Positions 51,646 to 62,840 of a stretch of 64,000 nucleotides of DNA are shown piece after piece (position 1 is the stretch's first letter; each line of letters starts with the position of its first letter). The stretch lies in assembly GCA_950097015.1 (NCBI GenBank), contig CATNEN010000038.1:34868501-34932500 (forward strand), written 5' to 3'. This stretch comes from Macrostomum hystrix (Eukaryota > Platyhelminthes > Macrostomidae). Below the pieces are notes generated by a model. It did no database searches, was not told the origin of the DNA, and worked only from the letters and a program-made list of their open reading frames with translations. Both the position numbers and the translations under genes were made by a program.

Positions 51646-54600
51646 TCAAAGATTTGCGCCTAGACGGCAAGCCACAATGACATTGTCTCCGTGGTCATCG
51701 TTGCACACCTGCAGCATGCGCGCCAGAACGCGCTGGTCGGGAAAGACGCACCGCTCGTAGGCCGCTAGACTGCAGCAGAGAATTCCGCGCAGATTAAATT
51801 CTTCTCTTTGCAGAGTCCAAGCGAACAGTTCCATGACAAAGTTGCGATGCAGACAGTCTTTGTGCGGCCAAAGACTCGGCGCCCGACTGCCGACGCACGA
51901 GCGCAGTTCCTGGGGTAGGCAGGGCTCGATTCGGTAGCCATTTGGTGAACTGTCATCAGTTTCTGGCACTATTTTATAGCGCTTCAAGTGTGCCATCAGC
52001 GAGAAGAACATTATGTATTCGTCCTGCACTAGGAATCGATAGAATGAGAACCCAGATTCAAAGAAAGTCGTCTGACAGACAATCTGCCGACTAGTCCGAT
52101 CATAGACTTTCAACTGGTAGTCCATGCGAGACTGCTCGGCCATGTACACGCTGACGAGGGCGATGCTGAATGTGCGACCGGCTTTCGCCTGCAACCGGTT
52201 GTTTTGTAGAGTTTTTTGCACAAAATTGTTTAGAGGCTCGGCTGTGGCTTAACAGGCCGGCCCTAACAGTAGAACTACCAGGGATTGCCCCCCGACAATT
52301 TTTGTGCTGCACCCGAAACTGAGCAACGCAAGCACACGAAACTCAAGAACGCGGACCAACTTTTTGTTGCGCATCTTCTGAAACAATAATCAAGTCGCCA
52401 GCCTTTCAGACCGGCGTGATATTCAATGGTTCTGGCCGAAGGCACAAATTAGCACAGCGCCTCAGTGCGGCCTTGCCAGGCCTTCAAAATGTATCAGCAT
52501 GTCAGCGAATCATCTTCATCTTCGGTGGTCACCTACCTTTATCTAGACGGATTTGCTGGACCTTCAAGGGCTACAACAGGTGGAAATAGGCCACTATGGA
52601 CACCCTGACGCGAATTTCTCCAATTTCACTGATCAAGTCTAAATATTAGGCGCAGCTCAACCACAGGACACCATCGCCTAGTCTGTCAACCAGTCACCAC
52701 CCAACGCTGTTAGCATTCAGGCGCTGCCAAAACTTTCTTTATAAAACGGGCGGCAAAATGGCTTGGTAGTCCTACTGTTAATTCAAGATTCGATCTACCG
52801 ACCTCTCGGTTAGAAATCCGAAACTCATCGTACAGGTAGGACATCTTTCAACTTACCTGCACACTGAAGAAACGTTCAATCGTATTTTCAGCTATTGCAC
52901 CTCCAGTCGCTCCAGTTGTCAACGGTGGAAATTCGGCCCTAGAAACCACCTGAAATGTGACCGGATGCAGGCAGAGCAGGGCGAATGCTGGCGCCGGTGA
53001 CAGCTTCTGCGGCATGAAGATTGTGTCGCTAAACGGATCGTAGTCTGGCACAACTGAGTTATGATAGAACAACAGATTTAGCGGTCTCAGGTATGAGTCG
53101 ATGACAAAGATGAAGTGATTATCGAACTGCTGCCGATTAGCCACACCTCTGATGAAAAAGCGGCTGCTGCAGGAGGACACGCGCAGCTCAAACAGGCAGG
53201 AGAATTGTTCCTCTCGAATGCGATCAAATCTCGCTAGCTTACTAGTTCGGTACTTTGTTAGAACCTGCAAAGTCATGGGGTGCTGTGAATTTTGCATGTT
53301 TACTTTAAGTAGTAATGCTAGTAGAGGGGTGGGTGGCAGAGCGGTCTAACACGTCTGCCTCTCGCACCAAGGTCCCTGAGCCGTGGAGAGTAGGCTTGGG
53401 GGGGGCTTGCCAAACTCCAAGGCACAGTGAGAGTGCACACTGCACCTGACGATGAGAAAGTCAGGGCAGATGTACACGCCTGTGCGAGCGTGTGCCTGCG
53501 TACAATATCTGTGTGCGTGTGTGCTCAGGAGTCACGGGGGTGAGTGGATCAGCAGCTAATGTCGCTGTCTCACTTTCCAATGGTTGCTGGTTCGTTCCTC
53601 CCTCCAAGTCACGATTATTTCGGGGCTTAGATGGAGGTTAGCGAAGTAGTGACTTGCGGAGATGCACCTTATTCTGTTCAACCAAAGCTAATTTAAAATA
53701 GCTTAACCCCTGCCTTCTGCATGCCTGCTTGTTTGTGTTTGTGTTTGTGCGTTGGGCCGGGTGTGAGGCGTTGGAGCGGGTGTGCACCAGCCATGCGTGC
53801 TCTGAGCGGCGAGGTTTCACCAGCCGTCTGCGCGCGTGGCTTGGTCCTCTCGTCCCTACCCTTCAGGCATGTAAGTCCTCCCCTGGTTTGGTCTGCTCTG
53901 TGCGTGTGCGGGCCTGGGGTGAGAGGCACTCCGGCTGCCGCCCCCTTCCCCGCTTGGCTTGCGGCTGTGTGTGAGGTGCCTGAGTCCAGGGGTCCGGATG
54001 GCGCGATGGGCGACTCCCGCCTAGTTCGCCGGCCTGCATGGGGCATGCCGTTCCTGCGCTTGTGCGTCAAGTGTCCCAGGCCCCCCTGCAGTTAAGTAAG
54101 TAAAGTGCTCAGGAGTCAGCGAAATGGTCAGAACCGCTTCCTCGCTGGTTGCGGGTCTAGAGTCACCAAAGGATGTGCCATTGCCCGCAGCCTTCCTACA
54201 ATTTTTACTATCATTGTTAATGCCAGTAAATGCTCCTCATTTTACGATAAAGCACAGTGCTTCAGAACTAGCAGAACGACCACTCTTTCCCATAAGCACT
54301 ATCTTATCACTCCCATTTATGTCCCCACATCCTCTTACGTCATCCTCTGAGGGATCTCCCGGGTCCCTGTTGCAGCGAGTCAGCTTCTTCACAACCAGTC
54401 CAATCCGGTTCCCATAGGACAGCAGGGTGCCAACGTAGACGCAGCCAATTTCACCGTCGCTGCTATAGCACCAGTCAAACACGGTGTTTATAGGCGAATA
54501 ATTGAGAAACAGGCAGATCATTGGCTCCCGGTTGTCACCGTCGTTGCGGTATGGTGCGTAGCCAATGTCGGGGGCGCCGAATAGTCGCTGGAAAAAATTG

Positions 54601-54716
54601 AGATAATAGCGACCACGGCGCCTCCGAGACAGGCCTAGGAGGTAGTTGAATAGACTTCCAAGGGTTCTCCGTGTTAGTGACAGCAAACAATGCGACAGCA
54701 ACGGTTCCAGGTTCAT
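51646..54716 (-). CDS. Unrecognised 442-residue protein
   Basis: Three exons, 54716-54339, 53264-52857, 52188-51646, all joined in phase 0 with good GT/AG sites. I do not recognise the family. Exon 1 starts MNLEPLLSHCLLSLTRRT and has a basic stretch LSRRRRGRYYLNFF. Further on are FLNYSPINTVFDWCYSS and GCVYVGTLLSYGNRIGLVV. Exon 2 has alternating hydrophobic strands (HFIFVIDSYLRPLNLLFYH, FALLCLHPVTFQVV). Exon 3 has FSIALVSVYMAEQ, YQLKVYDRTSRQI, YRFLVQDEYIMFF, then a helical, leucine-rich tail ending ACRLGANL. The strand-rich pattern would fit a beta-propeller or WD-like fold, but I see no clear repeat. There is no signal peptide or membrane segment. It is clearly coding because three phase-0 exons join without a stop. 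Confidence 0.7.
52240..52830. mobile_element. Possible SINE-like insertion in intron of unknown gene
   Basis: Flanked by inverted copies of AACAGTAG.ACTACCA (52270 region) and TGGTAGTCCTACTGTT (about 52762). The right end carries AAGATTCGATCTACCGACCT, a reverse box B-like arm, and CTCGGTTAGAAATC, shared with 2562-2620. The call is tentative. Confidence 0.4.
53328..54220 (+). mobile_element. SINE family 1 (copy F), interrupted
   Basis: The left part 53328-53534 has the tRNA-like head (GGTGGCAGAGCGG, partly deleted after box A) and runs to GTGCTCAGGAGTCA. The right part resumes at 54105 with GTGCTCAGGAGTCA and continues through GGTCTAGAGTCACCAAAG to a TTACTATCATTGTTA tail. Another element sits between the two parts. 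Confidence 0.88.
53535..54104 (+). mobile_element. 570-bp retroposon nested in SINE copy F
   Basis: Bounded by a 14-bp target duplication GTGCTCAGGAGTCA (53521-53534 and 54105-54118). The head is tRNA-like (GGGTGAGTGGATCAGCAGCT, later GGTTGCTGGTTCGTTCC), the middle is GC-rich, and the end is AGTTAAGTAAGTAAA, a short repeat tail. The duplication length and tail are as expected of LINE-mobilised retroposons. Confidence 0.85.
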
Positions 54717-54904
54717 ATGAGCGAGTGATTGGTGTCAACAATTTTAGTTAACAATCGAATTTTATCAATAAAAGATTCCTAAGGTAAGAAAGTTTCCTAT
54801 AAATATGGCCCGCTTAGAGCTCGCCTAGATGGTGACATTTTTACCATAGACATCGCTTCGACTCGAGAGAAGTACTTATATTTCGGAAAGCAAACACTAC
54901 GTTT

Positions 54905-56705
54905 GATGCATTCTTGATTCTTGGAACACTAGTCATAACACCTCAAAAGCTGCAGCTCAAACACTCTTGGAACACCAGTCATAACACCTCAGAAGCTGCA
55001 CCTCAAACACTCTTGGAGCACCAGTCATAACACCTCAGAAGCTGCAGCTCAAACACTCTTGGAGCACCAGTCATAACACCTCAGAAGCTGCAGCTCAAAC
55101 ACTCTTGGAACATCAGTCATAACACCTCAGAAGCTGCAGCTCAAACACTCTTGGAACACCAGTCATAACACCTCAGAAGCTGCAGCTCAAACACTCTTGG
55201 AACACCAGTCATAACACCTCAGAAGCTGCAGCTCAAACACTCTTGGAGCACCAGTCATAACACCTCAGAAGCTGCAGCTCAAACACTCTTGGAACACCAG
55301 TCATAACACCTCAGAAGCTGCAGCTCAAACACTCTTGGAACATCAGTCATAACACCTCAGAAGCTGCAGCTCAAACACTCTTGGAACATCAGTCATAACA
55401 CCTCAGAAGCTGCAGCTTAAACACTCTTGGAACACCAGTCATAACACCTCAGAAGCTGCAGCTCAAACACTCTTGGAACATCAGTCATAACACCTCAGAA
55501 GCTGCAGCTCAAACACTCTTGGAACACCAGTCATAACACCTCAGAAGCTGCAGCTCAAACACTCTTGGAACACCAGTCATAACACCTCAGAAGCTGCAGC
55601 TTAAACACTCTTGGAACACCAGTCATAACACCTCAGAAGCTGCAGCTCAAACACTCTTGGAGCACCAGTCATAACACCTCAGAAGCTGCAGCTCAAACAC
55701 TCTTGGAGCACCAGTCATAACACCTCAGAAGCTGCAGCTCAAACACTCTTGGAACACCAGTCATAACACCTCAGAAGCTGCAGCTCAAACACTCTTGGAG
55801 CACCAGTCATAACACCTCAGAAGCTGCAGCTCAAACACTCTTGGAGCACCAGTCATAACACCTCAGAAGCTGCACCTCAAACACTCTTGGAGCACCAGTC
55901 ATAACACCTCAAAAGCTGCAGCTCAAACACTCTTGGAACACCAGTCATAACACCTCAGAAGCTGGAGCTCAAACACTCTTGGAACACCAGTCATAACACC
56001 TCAGAAGCTGCAGCTCAAACACTCTTGGAACATCAGTCATAACACCTCAGAAGCTGCACCTCAAACACTCTTGGAACACCAGTCATAACACCTCAGAAGC
56101 TGCACCTCAAACACTCTTGGAACACCAGTCATAACACCTCAGAAGCTGCAGCTCAAACACTCTTGGAACACCAGTCATAACACCTCAGAAGCTGCACCTC
56201 AAACACTCTTGGAACACCAGTCATAACACCTCAGAAGCTGCAGCTCAAACACTCTTGGAACACCAGTCATAACACCTCAGAAGCTGCACCTCAAACACTC
56301 TTGGAACACCAGTCATAACACCTCAGAAGCTGCAGCTCAAACACTCTTGGAGCACCAGTCATAACACCTCAGAAGCTGCAGCTCAAACACTCTTGGAACA
56401 CCAGTCATAACACCTCAGAAGCTGCAGCTCAAACACTCTTGGAGCACCAGTCATAACACCTCAGAAGCTGCAGCTCAAACACTCTTGGAACACCAGTCAT
56501 AACACCTCAGAAGCTGCAGCTCAAACACTCTTGGAGCACCAGTCATAACACCTCAGAAGCTGCAGCTCAAACACTCTTGGAGCACCAGTCATAACACCTC
56601 AGAAGCTGCAGCTCAAACACTCTTGGAACACCAGTCATAACACCTCAGAAGCTGCAGCTCAAACACTCTTGGAACATCAGTCATAACACCTCAGAAGCTG
56701 CAGTT
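54905..56705. repeat. 46-bp minisatellite, 1.8 kb
   Basis: About 39 units of CACTCTTGGAACACCAGTCA, TAACACCTCAGAAGCTGCAG and CTCAAA. Few variants: GGAACA/GGAGCA, CACC/CATC and CTGCAG/CTGCAC. It lies between the unknown gene and the small membrane protein gene. Confidence 0.97.
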
Positions 56706-56961
56706 CGAACTGTCTTTCGTAACTTCAATGAAAATTTAAAAAATATGTTTCCAAACGCTAATTTATATTTTTAATGAAAGAACCCTGTTGAACACAACTT
56801 AGTCTTTTTCAAAACCCCTTTAATTAAACGGAAACTTTTTTTTAATTTCTTGAAAAGTTCATCCTAATGTCGAGAAGTTAAAACATTTGGTAGATGGTTT
56901 ATTGTGAAACTATTTGTAGTGCTGCATTTTGTGCTCATTTTGTGTTGCACTCAAGCAGTCC

Positions 56962-57368
56962 TCATTTCTTTGCTTTCCTCTGCCGTTTGATTAGTATGTA
57001 GAACATTATTAGTAGGACAGCGCAGACAGGTAGCAGCACGTAAATCCATAGGACCCAGCTTGTCAGAAACAATAGCCAAACTTTATTCAACTCGAAATCT
57101 ATTGCGACGATGCTATCGAAGCTATCAATGTCGCTATTAGGCATGATTGACTGCAAAAATAAGTAAAATAAAAAGTGAATATGTGTGTTTTGTACTTGAC
57201 TAGGGATTTTTCATGACTAGTGTGCACAACCTTTTCGTTGAATAATTTCGCAGCGATCGGATCGCCGCCAGACACGACAACTGGCTGACCATTGCCAGAC
57301 TTCGGAATCGAGATGTTCGCCAGTAAGACAATGAGACCAGCCAAGCGAAACATCCGGTAGAGACTCAT
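56962..57368 (-). CDS. Small type I single-pass membrane protein, 108 aa
   Basis: Two exons, 57368-57231 and 57150-56962, joined phase 0 (NEK + SIMP). The N-terminus has a signal peptide-like segment (FRLAGLIVLLANI). Then comes a short lumenal or extracellular part (about 28-75), one long hydrophobic segment (VWLLFLTSWVLWIYVLLPVC and on to YILI), and a basic stop-transfer tail KRQRKAKK. I do not recognise the family. The donor reads GTTGTG, which is acceptable but not consensus. Function unknown. The tail KAKK could serve as an ER-retrieval-like dilysine signal (inference). Confidence 0.65.
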
Positions 57369-58378
57369 GGTATGATGAAACAGACTTTTGGTAATTTAGT
57401 TTGCCGAGTGTCAGTCTTTTTCCAAACCTGACGGACTAGACAGATTAAGGTGAAAAAGCTTGCAACACTGAGCTAAAATCTTCGTAACGATAAGTGGCAT
57501 CGATTTTATCAAGCTTCGATTTGATTGGCTAAGACATTCGCGTTGAGCTTGCTGTATTCCAACTTAGAAAAAAAATCTATGGAAATTTCCATCACAAATC
57601 ATGCGCGTGATACGTGACAACTAGTATTGTAGTATAGTATCGTAATCATATGCAGCAATCAGCAAGTTGGGTCGCTATTAACTTTGTCAGTGCCATATTT
57701 GGTGACACTTTTGCCTTTTGCTGCTGTCACATGATATTCCAAGAAAACTTCCTTATCGTCAGGCAGTGTACACTCACTGTGCCTTGGAGGTTGGCCCTCA
57801 AGGGCGTAAATTGCACGACAAGCCCCCAAGCCTTCTCTCCGCGGCTGCGCCCCAAATGAATGTGGCCTCGCCGTGGAATAGAGCTCAGGGACTTTGGTGC
57901 GAGAGGCAAACGCTCTGCCACTCACCCCCTTGAATCACTGATAGGGGCAGTTGTAATCAATTTTTTTAAAATCATAGTAATACTGTGACAAATTTCAGTG
58001 GACAAATATTTTATATTGATTTCCAAATTGAAACCTTCGAGTCAAGGGTTTGATCACTTAGGGCGTGGTCGGTTAATCAGATCGACGTGCCATGTATGTC
58101 TGAGGCCAATGCTCATTAGATTAGGGTTAGGAGTCGTGTTATTTCACATTTTACTAGGCCTAATTGACTAGTCCCTACCTGGTGGGCAGTGAAGTGGAAC
58201 TAATCCGTTTTTAAGTACCTACAACTTTCAAAATAAGATCGAAACACCGAATGGAAGAAAATTGTTTGCGAATGCAAATCAACCGATTATAGATACCAGC
58301 CGATTTGGTATGTTGATGAATACACAAGGCTATACACAAAGCTTGGTTGCTGTGAGTTTTAAGTGTTCATAAATATGT
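57369..58378. other. Spacer with SINE copy G
   Basis: Between the small membrane protein gene and the GPCR. Besides SINE copy G I see no feature. Confidence 0.6.
57690..57927 (-). mobile_element. SINE family 1 (copy G)
   Basis: The head is at 57927 (box A region shortened, box B altered to AGCTCTATTCC). The body is close to copy A (GGCCCTCAAGGGCGTAAATT). The distal part is replaced by other sequence. Confidence 0.82.
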
Positions 58379-59401
58379 TCATTTGTTCAGTTCAGCTTCA
58401 TTGATGCATCCTCCAGGCATTACGCTGGCTAGCAGGTTGAACACCATCGCTGGCCTTAGATTTTTCGACGGATAGACATGGCATCGGAAAGTTAGTGAAG
58501 GGCCGATAAAAAACACAAGGTAGATGATCGGATTCACCAAAAAGTTGATTGCTGATAAAAATGGAAGTAAGAAGTCCGAAACAATTAGGATGATGTAGCT
58601 CGGCTCAAGCCCCAGGATCCACATTAGGAAGTTGACGCTATCGGGCATGACGAGTAGTAAGAACGCCAGAATAGTGAGGCCAACCACCAGAGTGAACCGA
58701 CGCGAGGCGGACTCGACTCTACTAGCCGACGCGCTTGACACTTTCGCCGACCTGTGCAGGTGAATCAGGACAGCGGTGAAGCTAATCACCATAAAGGATA
58801 CTGGCAGGAATGTGGTTACGCAACTGCTGAATGAAGCCAAGATGCGTATCACCACTGGAGACACATGCATGCGGCTGTCACAAGTGACTCGGGCCCCAGT
58901 CGAGGTGCCATTGTCATCGAATAACTCAATCCGCTGGGGCCTGATCGAGAAAATAGCCAGCGGAAAGTAGCCAATAATGCTGCTGACGTACATGATAACG
59001 AACAGCACTTTCATCACACTGCGCTTATGCAGGCGCCACCAGAAGTTGCAGCAGATGCAGAGACATCTCTCGATGGAAAATACCATCAGGTTGTACCTGC
59101 TGCAGTGCACAACGTACCACATTGGAATTGAGTTCTCCAAATGGAATTGAGTTGAGCAGTAAAAGACCCAGCCAGCAGTCACCTCGGTGATCGCGGGACC
59201 TTTCGCAACGGTCAGCTGCACCAGCAGCAAATTGCCAACTATCGATAGAAGGTTCAGCATCGCCTGGATGCGCAGTAGCACCGTGGCAGAGGTGGAGGCC
59301 ACTTTGTGCCGAACGGCGAAGGCAAATAGGAGGATGTTAAGTAGGACGCCAGCGCTTGTCACCGGCACCGTCATCAGCTGCAGGTAGCGAAAATCGACCA
59401 T
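58379..59401 (-). CDS. Rhodopsin-class G-protein-coupled receptor (peptide-receptor-like)
   Basis: An intronless frame of 340 residues with seven hydrophobic segments. TM1 follows directly after a very short N-terminus (MVDFRYLQ; TVPVTSAGVLLNILLFAFAV), so the usual glycosylated tail is missing or the true start is upstream. At the end of TM3 the DRY motif is replaced by ERC (FSIERCLCICC). TM6 has LTILAFLLLVMPDSVNFLMW, which keeps the proline but lacks the CWxP tryptophan. TM7 has NFLVNPIIYLVFF with a standard NPxxY. Cys residues before TM3 and in extracellular loop 2 (RVTCDSRMH) could form the conserved disulfide. These features resemble invertebrate FMRFamide/myosuppressin-type receptors. 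The ligand is unknown. Confidence 0.85.
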   Translation of the reverse strand: MVDFRYLQLMTVPVTSAGVLLNILLFAFAVRHKVASTSATVLLRIQAMLNLLSIVGNLLLVQLTVAKGPAITEVTAGWVFYCSTQFHLENSIPMWYVVHCSRYNLMVFSIERCLCICCNFWWRLHKRSVMKVLFVIMYVSSIIGYFPLAIFSIRPQRIELFDDNGTSTGARVTCDSRMHVSPVVIRILASFSSCVTTFLPVSFMVISFTAVLIHLHRSAKVSSASASRVESASRRFTLVVGLTILAFLLLVMPDSVNFLMWILGLEPSYIILIVSDFLLPFLSAINFLVNPIIYLVFFIGPSLTFRCHVYPSKNLRPAMVFNLLASVMPGGCINEAELNK

Positions 59402-61615
59402 CCTGAATCCGTTGACGCTCCGTCAACTGAGTCTAGCTTGGCTGGACGAAGCACGATCAAAAGACTCAATAATGAGCTGTTTAATTGTTGCAACTGTCAC
59501 GAAGCGTGTAGCAAGCAAACTGCAGTTAATTTGATGTCCAAATTACATAAAAACGATTGGTCAGCTACCAAGACTTGAAAAATTAATTCTAGCTAATTAT
59601 TTTTTCAGTAATGCCTAATTACTTCTTAATTACTGACGGCTTCAATCGTTATTTTCTGAATCGCGTTAGTTTTATTCATTAAATTTTAAATATTTTTTCA
59701 GCGCTCGGTTTACGCTGCTGTTTATGAAGGCAACGCCCATATTTCCATTGCCACCCGAAAACGTTACCCACGCAAACGCCAGGCCCACCAACGTTTTGAT
59801 AGATATATTTCGACAGATTCTCGATTTCAATCTATATCTGCTGATGTCTTCTCGACTTCAATCAATCTCTGCTGATGTCTTCTCGACTTCAATCAATCTC
59901 TGCTGATGTCTTCTCGACTTCAATCAATCTCTGCTGATGTCTTCTCGACTTCAATCAATCTCTGCTGATGTCTTCTCGACTTCAATCAATCTCTGCTGAT
60001 GTCTTCTCGACTTCAATCAGTCTCTGCTGATGTCTTCTCGACTTCAATCAATCTCTGCTGATGTCTTCTCGACTTCAATCAGTCTCTGCTGATGTCTTCT
60101 CGACTTCAATCAATCTCTGCTGATGTCTTCTCGACTTCAATCAGTCTCTGCTGATGTCTTCTCGACTTCAATCAATCTCTGCTGATGTCTTCTCGACTTC
60201 AATCAATCTCTGCTGATGTCTTCTCGACTTCAATCAATCTCTGCTGATGTCTTCTCGACTTCAATCAGTCTCTGCTGATGTCTTCTCGACTTCAATCAGT
60301 CTCTGCTGATGTCTTCTCGACTTCAATCAGTCTCTGCTGATGTCTTCTCGACTTCAATCAATCTCTGCTGATGTCTTCTCGACTTCAATCAGTCTCTGCT
60401 GATGTCTTCTCGACTTCAATCAGTCTCTGCTGATGTCTTCTCGACTTCAATCAATCTCTGCTGATGTCTTCTCGACTTCAATCAGTCTCTGCTGATGTCT
60501 TCTCGACTTCAATCAATCTCTGCTGATGTCTTCTCGACTTCAATCAGTCTCAGTTGATGTCTTCTTGACTCCAATCAATCTCTGTTGATGTCTTCTTGAC
60601 TCCAATCAGTCTCTGTTGATGTCTTCTTGACTCCAATCAGTCTCTGTTGATGTCTTCTTGACTCCAATCAATCTCTGTTGATGTCTTCTTGACTCCAATC
60701 AGTCTCTGTTGATGTCTTCTTGACTCCAATCAGTCTCTGTTGATGTCTTCTTGACTCCAATCAGTCTCTGTTGATGTCTTCTTGACTCCAATCAATCTCT
60801 GTTGATGTCTTCTTGACTCCAATCAGTCTCTGTTGATGTCTTCTTGACTCCAATCAGTCTCTGTTGATGTCTTCTTGACTCCAATCAGTCTCTGTTGATG
60901 TCTTCTTGACTCCAATCAGTCTCTGTTGATGTCTTCTTGACTCCAATCAGTCTCTGTTGATGTCTTCTTGACTCCAATCAGTCTCTGTTGATGTCTTCTT
61001 GACTCCAATCAGTCTCTGTTGATGTCTTCTTGACTCCAATCAGTCTCTGTTGATGTCTTCTTGACTCCAATCAGTCTCTGTTGATGTCTTCTTGACTCCA
61101 ATAAATCTCTGTTTATGTATTTTCGACTTTAATCAATCTCTATCGATTCTCGACTGATAAATCTCTGTTGATATCATCTCGACTTCGAACAGAAATATAA
61201 TCTCATTTAGTATCTTTCAGTAAATAAATTCGTTTTTGATCTTTGGATTTTTAATCAAATTTTCTTGACTAAAATAATTATATCGTTTTTGTCGAAAAAA
61301 CGTATATTTACAAGCCCTCCTTGCAAAAACACTATTGTACATTATCAAAACAAATCTCTGGTAAATTCTCTAAAATGCGGCCGTTAAAGAAAAAAGAAGG
61401 AAGTCTACATTAAATTGTCTTGTTTCCAATCATTCGACAACAACCTCACTTCAAAACTAGTTGTTTGCTCACGCACTCATATATTAACCTGCCACTCGCC
61501 ACCTATTGTTTCCAAAGCAACCGTTCTCTCCCTAACTAAACAGAGAGAGAGACAAAAGTTTCTGGGAGCACACATGCTGTTTAAAGTAAACATAGGCCTA
61601 TAAAACACGGTTTGC
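59402..61615. other. Spacer between GPCR and RPL35A
   Basis: Mostly the 31-bp array at 59840-61130. The rest is AT-rich and without a gene I can support. Confidence 0.7.
59840..61130. repeat. 31-bp minisatellite in two variant blocks
   Basis: About 41 units. The left block (to about 60550) has CTCTGCTGATGTCTTCTCGA plus CTTCAATCAAT. The right block has CTCTGTTGATGTCTTCTTGA plus CTCCAATCAGT. The switch of three linked variants occurs at one point. Confidence 0.97.
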
Positions 61616-62002
61616 TCAGACGCGAGACGGATAGAGCATCACCCGGATTCGCTTGCCCATCGCGGCTGGTGGCAGGTTGCTGGTGAATTTGGCGCGCACC
61701 GCGCCGGAGTTGCCGTGCGGCCTGGTGACCCGGCCCCAGATGACGCGAACCCGCGACTTCTCTTTGCCCTTGCCAGGCACAGGTGTCTGGCGTTTGCCCT
61801 TGTAGACGTAGGCGCAGCGCTTGCCAAGGTAGAAATCAACGGCGTTGCGCTTGTCGACGCCATCAATGCGTAGCAGGGCGGTGTTCTCGTGCTGATTGCG
61901 CAATCCGCGCTTGTAGCCTGTGAAAACCGCCTTCACGTACAGGCGGCCTGGAGAGCGCAGCTTCAACTTCTTGGCGCCGCTGGCTGAGTCTGTGGCGGTC
62001 AT
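61616..62002 (-). CDS. RPL35A: Ribosomal protein eL33 (RPL35A)
   Basis: 128 aa in one coding exon. It is a structural protein of the large (60S) ribosomal subunit. The diagnostic block [20 protein letters not shown], then [21 protein letters not shown] and [30 protein letters not shown], then the C-terminal [13 protein letters not shown]. The last of these is near-universal in eL33. The N-terminus ([20 protein letters not shown]) is about 18 residues longer than in vertebrates. A 3' splice site (TTTTCCAG, exon from 62022) lies 20 nt upstream of the ATG, so the 5'UTR is either a short upstream exon beyond the minisatellite or a spliced leader. Confidence 0.95.
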   Translation of the reverse strand: MTATDSASGAKKLKLRSPGRLYVKAVFTGYKRGLRNQHENTALLRIDGVDKRNAVDFYLGKRCAYVYKGKRQTPVPGKGKEKSRVRVIWGRVTRPHGNSGAVRAKFTSNLPPAAMGKRIRVMLYPSRV

Positions 62003-62049
62003 GTCTGTGACGGAACTAGTAGCTGGAAAATGGAGATTTTTAGGTGCAT

Positions 62050-62840
62050 TTTAAAGCCATGCGGTGAGGTTGGAACTCTGAAGGTAGGAAATGGGGTGAG
62101 GCGGTAACTTTGAAGGTCAGGGATGGGGTGAGGCAGTAACTCTGAAGGTCAGGGGGTGGGGTGAGGCTGGAACACTGAAGGTCAGGGGGTGGGGTGAGGA
62201 GGTAACTCTGAAGGTCAGGGGGTGGGGTGAGGCTGGAACACTGGAAGGTCAGGGGTGGGGTGAGGCTGGAACACTGAAGGTCAGGGGTGGGGTGAGGCAG
62301 TAACTCTGAAGGTCAGGGGTGGGGTGAGGCTGGAACACTGGAAGGTCAGGGGTGGGGTGAGGCTGGAACACTGAAGGTCAGGGGTGGGGTGAGGCAGTAA
62401 CTCTGAAGGTCAGGGGTGGGGTGAGGCTGGAACACTGGAAGGTCAGGGGTGGGGTGAGGCTGGAACACTGGAAGGTCAGGGGTGGGGTGAGGCTGGAACA
62501 CTGAAGGTCAGGGGTGGGGTGAGGCAGTAACTCTGAAGGTCAGGGGTGGGGTGAGGCTGGAACACTGAAGGTCAGGGGTGGGGTGAGGCTGGAACACTGG
62601 AAGGTCAGGGGTGGGGTGAGGCAGTAACTCTGAAGGTCAGGGGTGGGGTGAGGCTGGAACACTGAAGGTCAGGGGTGGGGTGAGGCTGGAACACTGGAAG
62701 GTCAGGGGTGGGGTGAGGCTGGAACACTGGAAGGTCAGGGGTGGGGTGAGGCAGTAACTCTGAAGGTCAGGGGTGGGGTGAGGCTGGAACACTGAAGGTC
62801 AGGGGTGGGGTGAGGCTGGAACACTGGAAGGTCAGGGGGA
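62050..62840. repeat. ~31-bp minisatellite upstream of RPL35A
   Basis: About 25 units of GGTCAGGGGTGGGGTGAGGC plus TGGAACACTGAA, alternating with AGTAACTCTGAA units in a regular higher-order pattern of two to three units. Confidence 0.95.

Noticed and set aside
53693-54095. GC-rich open frames on both strands
   Set aside because: They fall inside the nested 570-bp retroposon and overlap in three frames.
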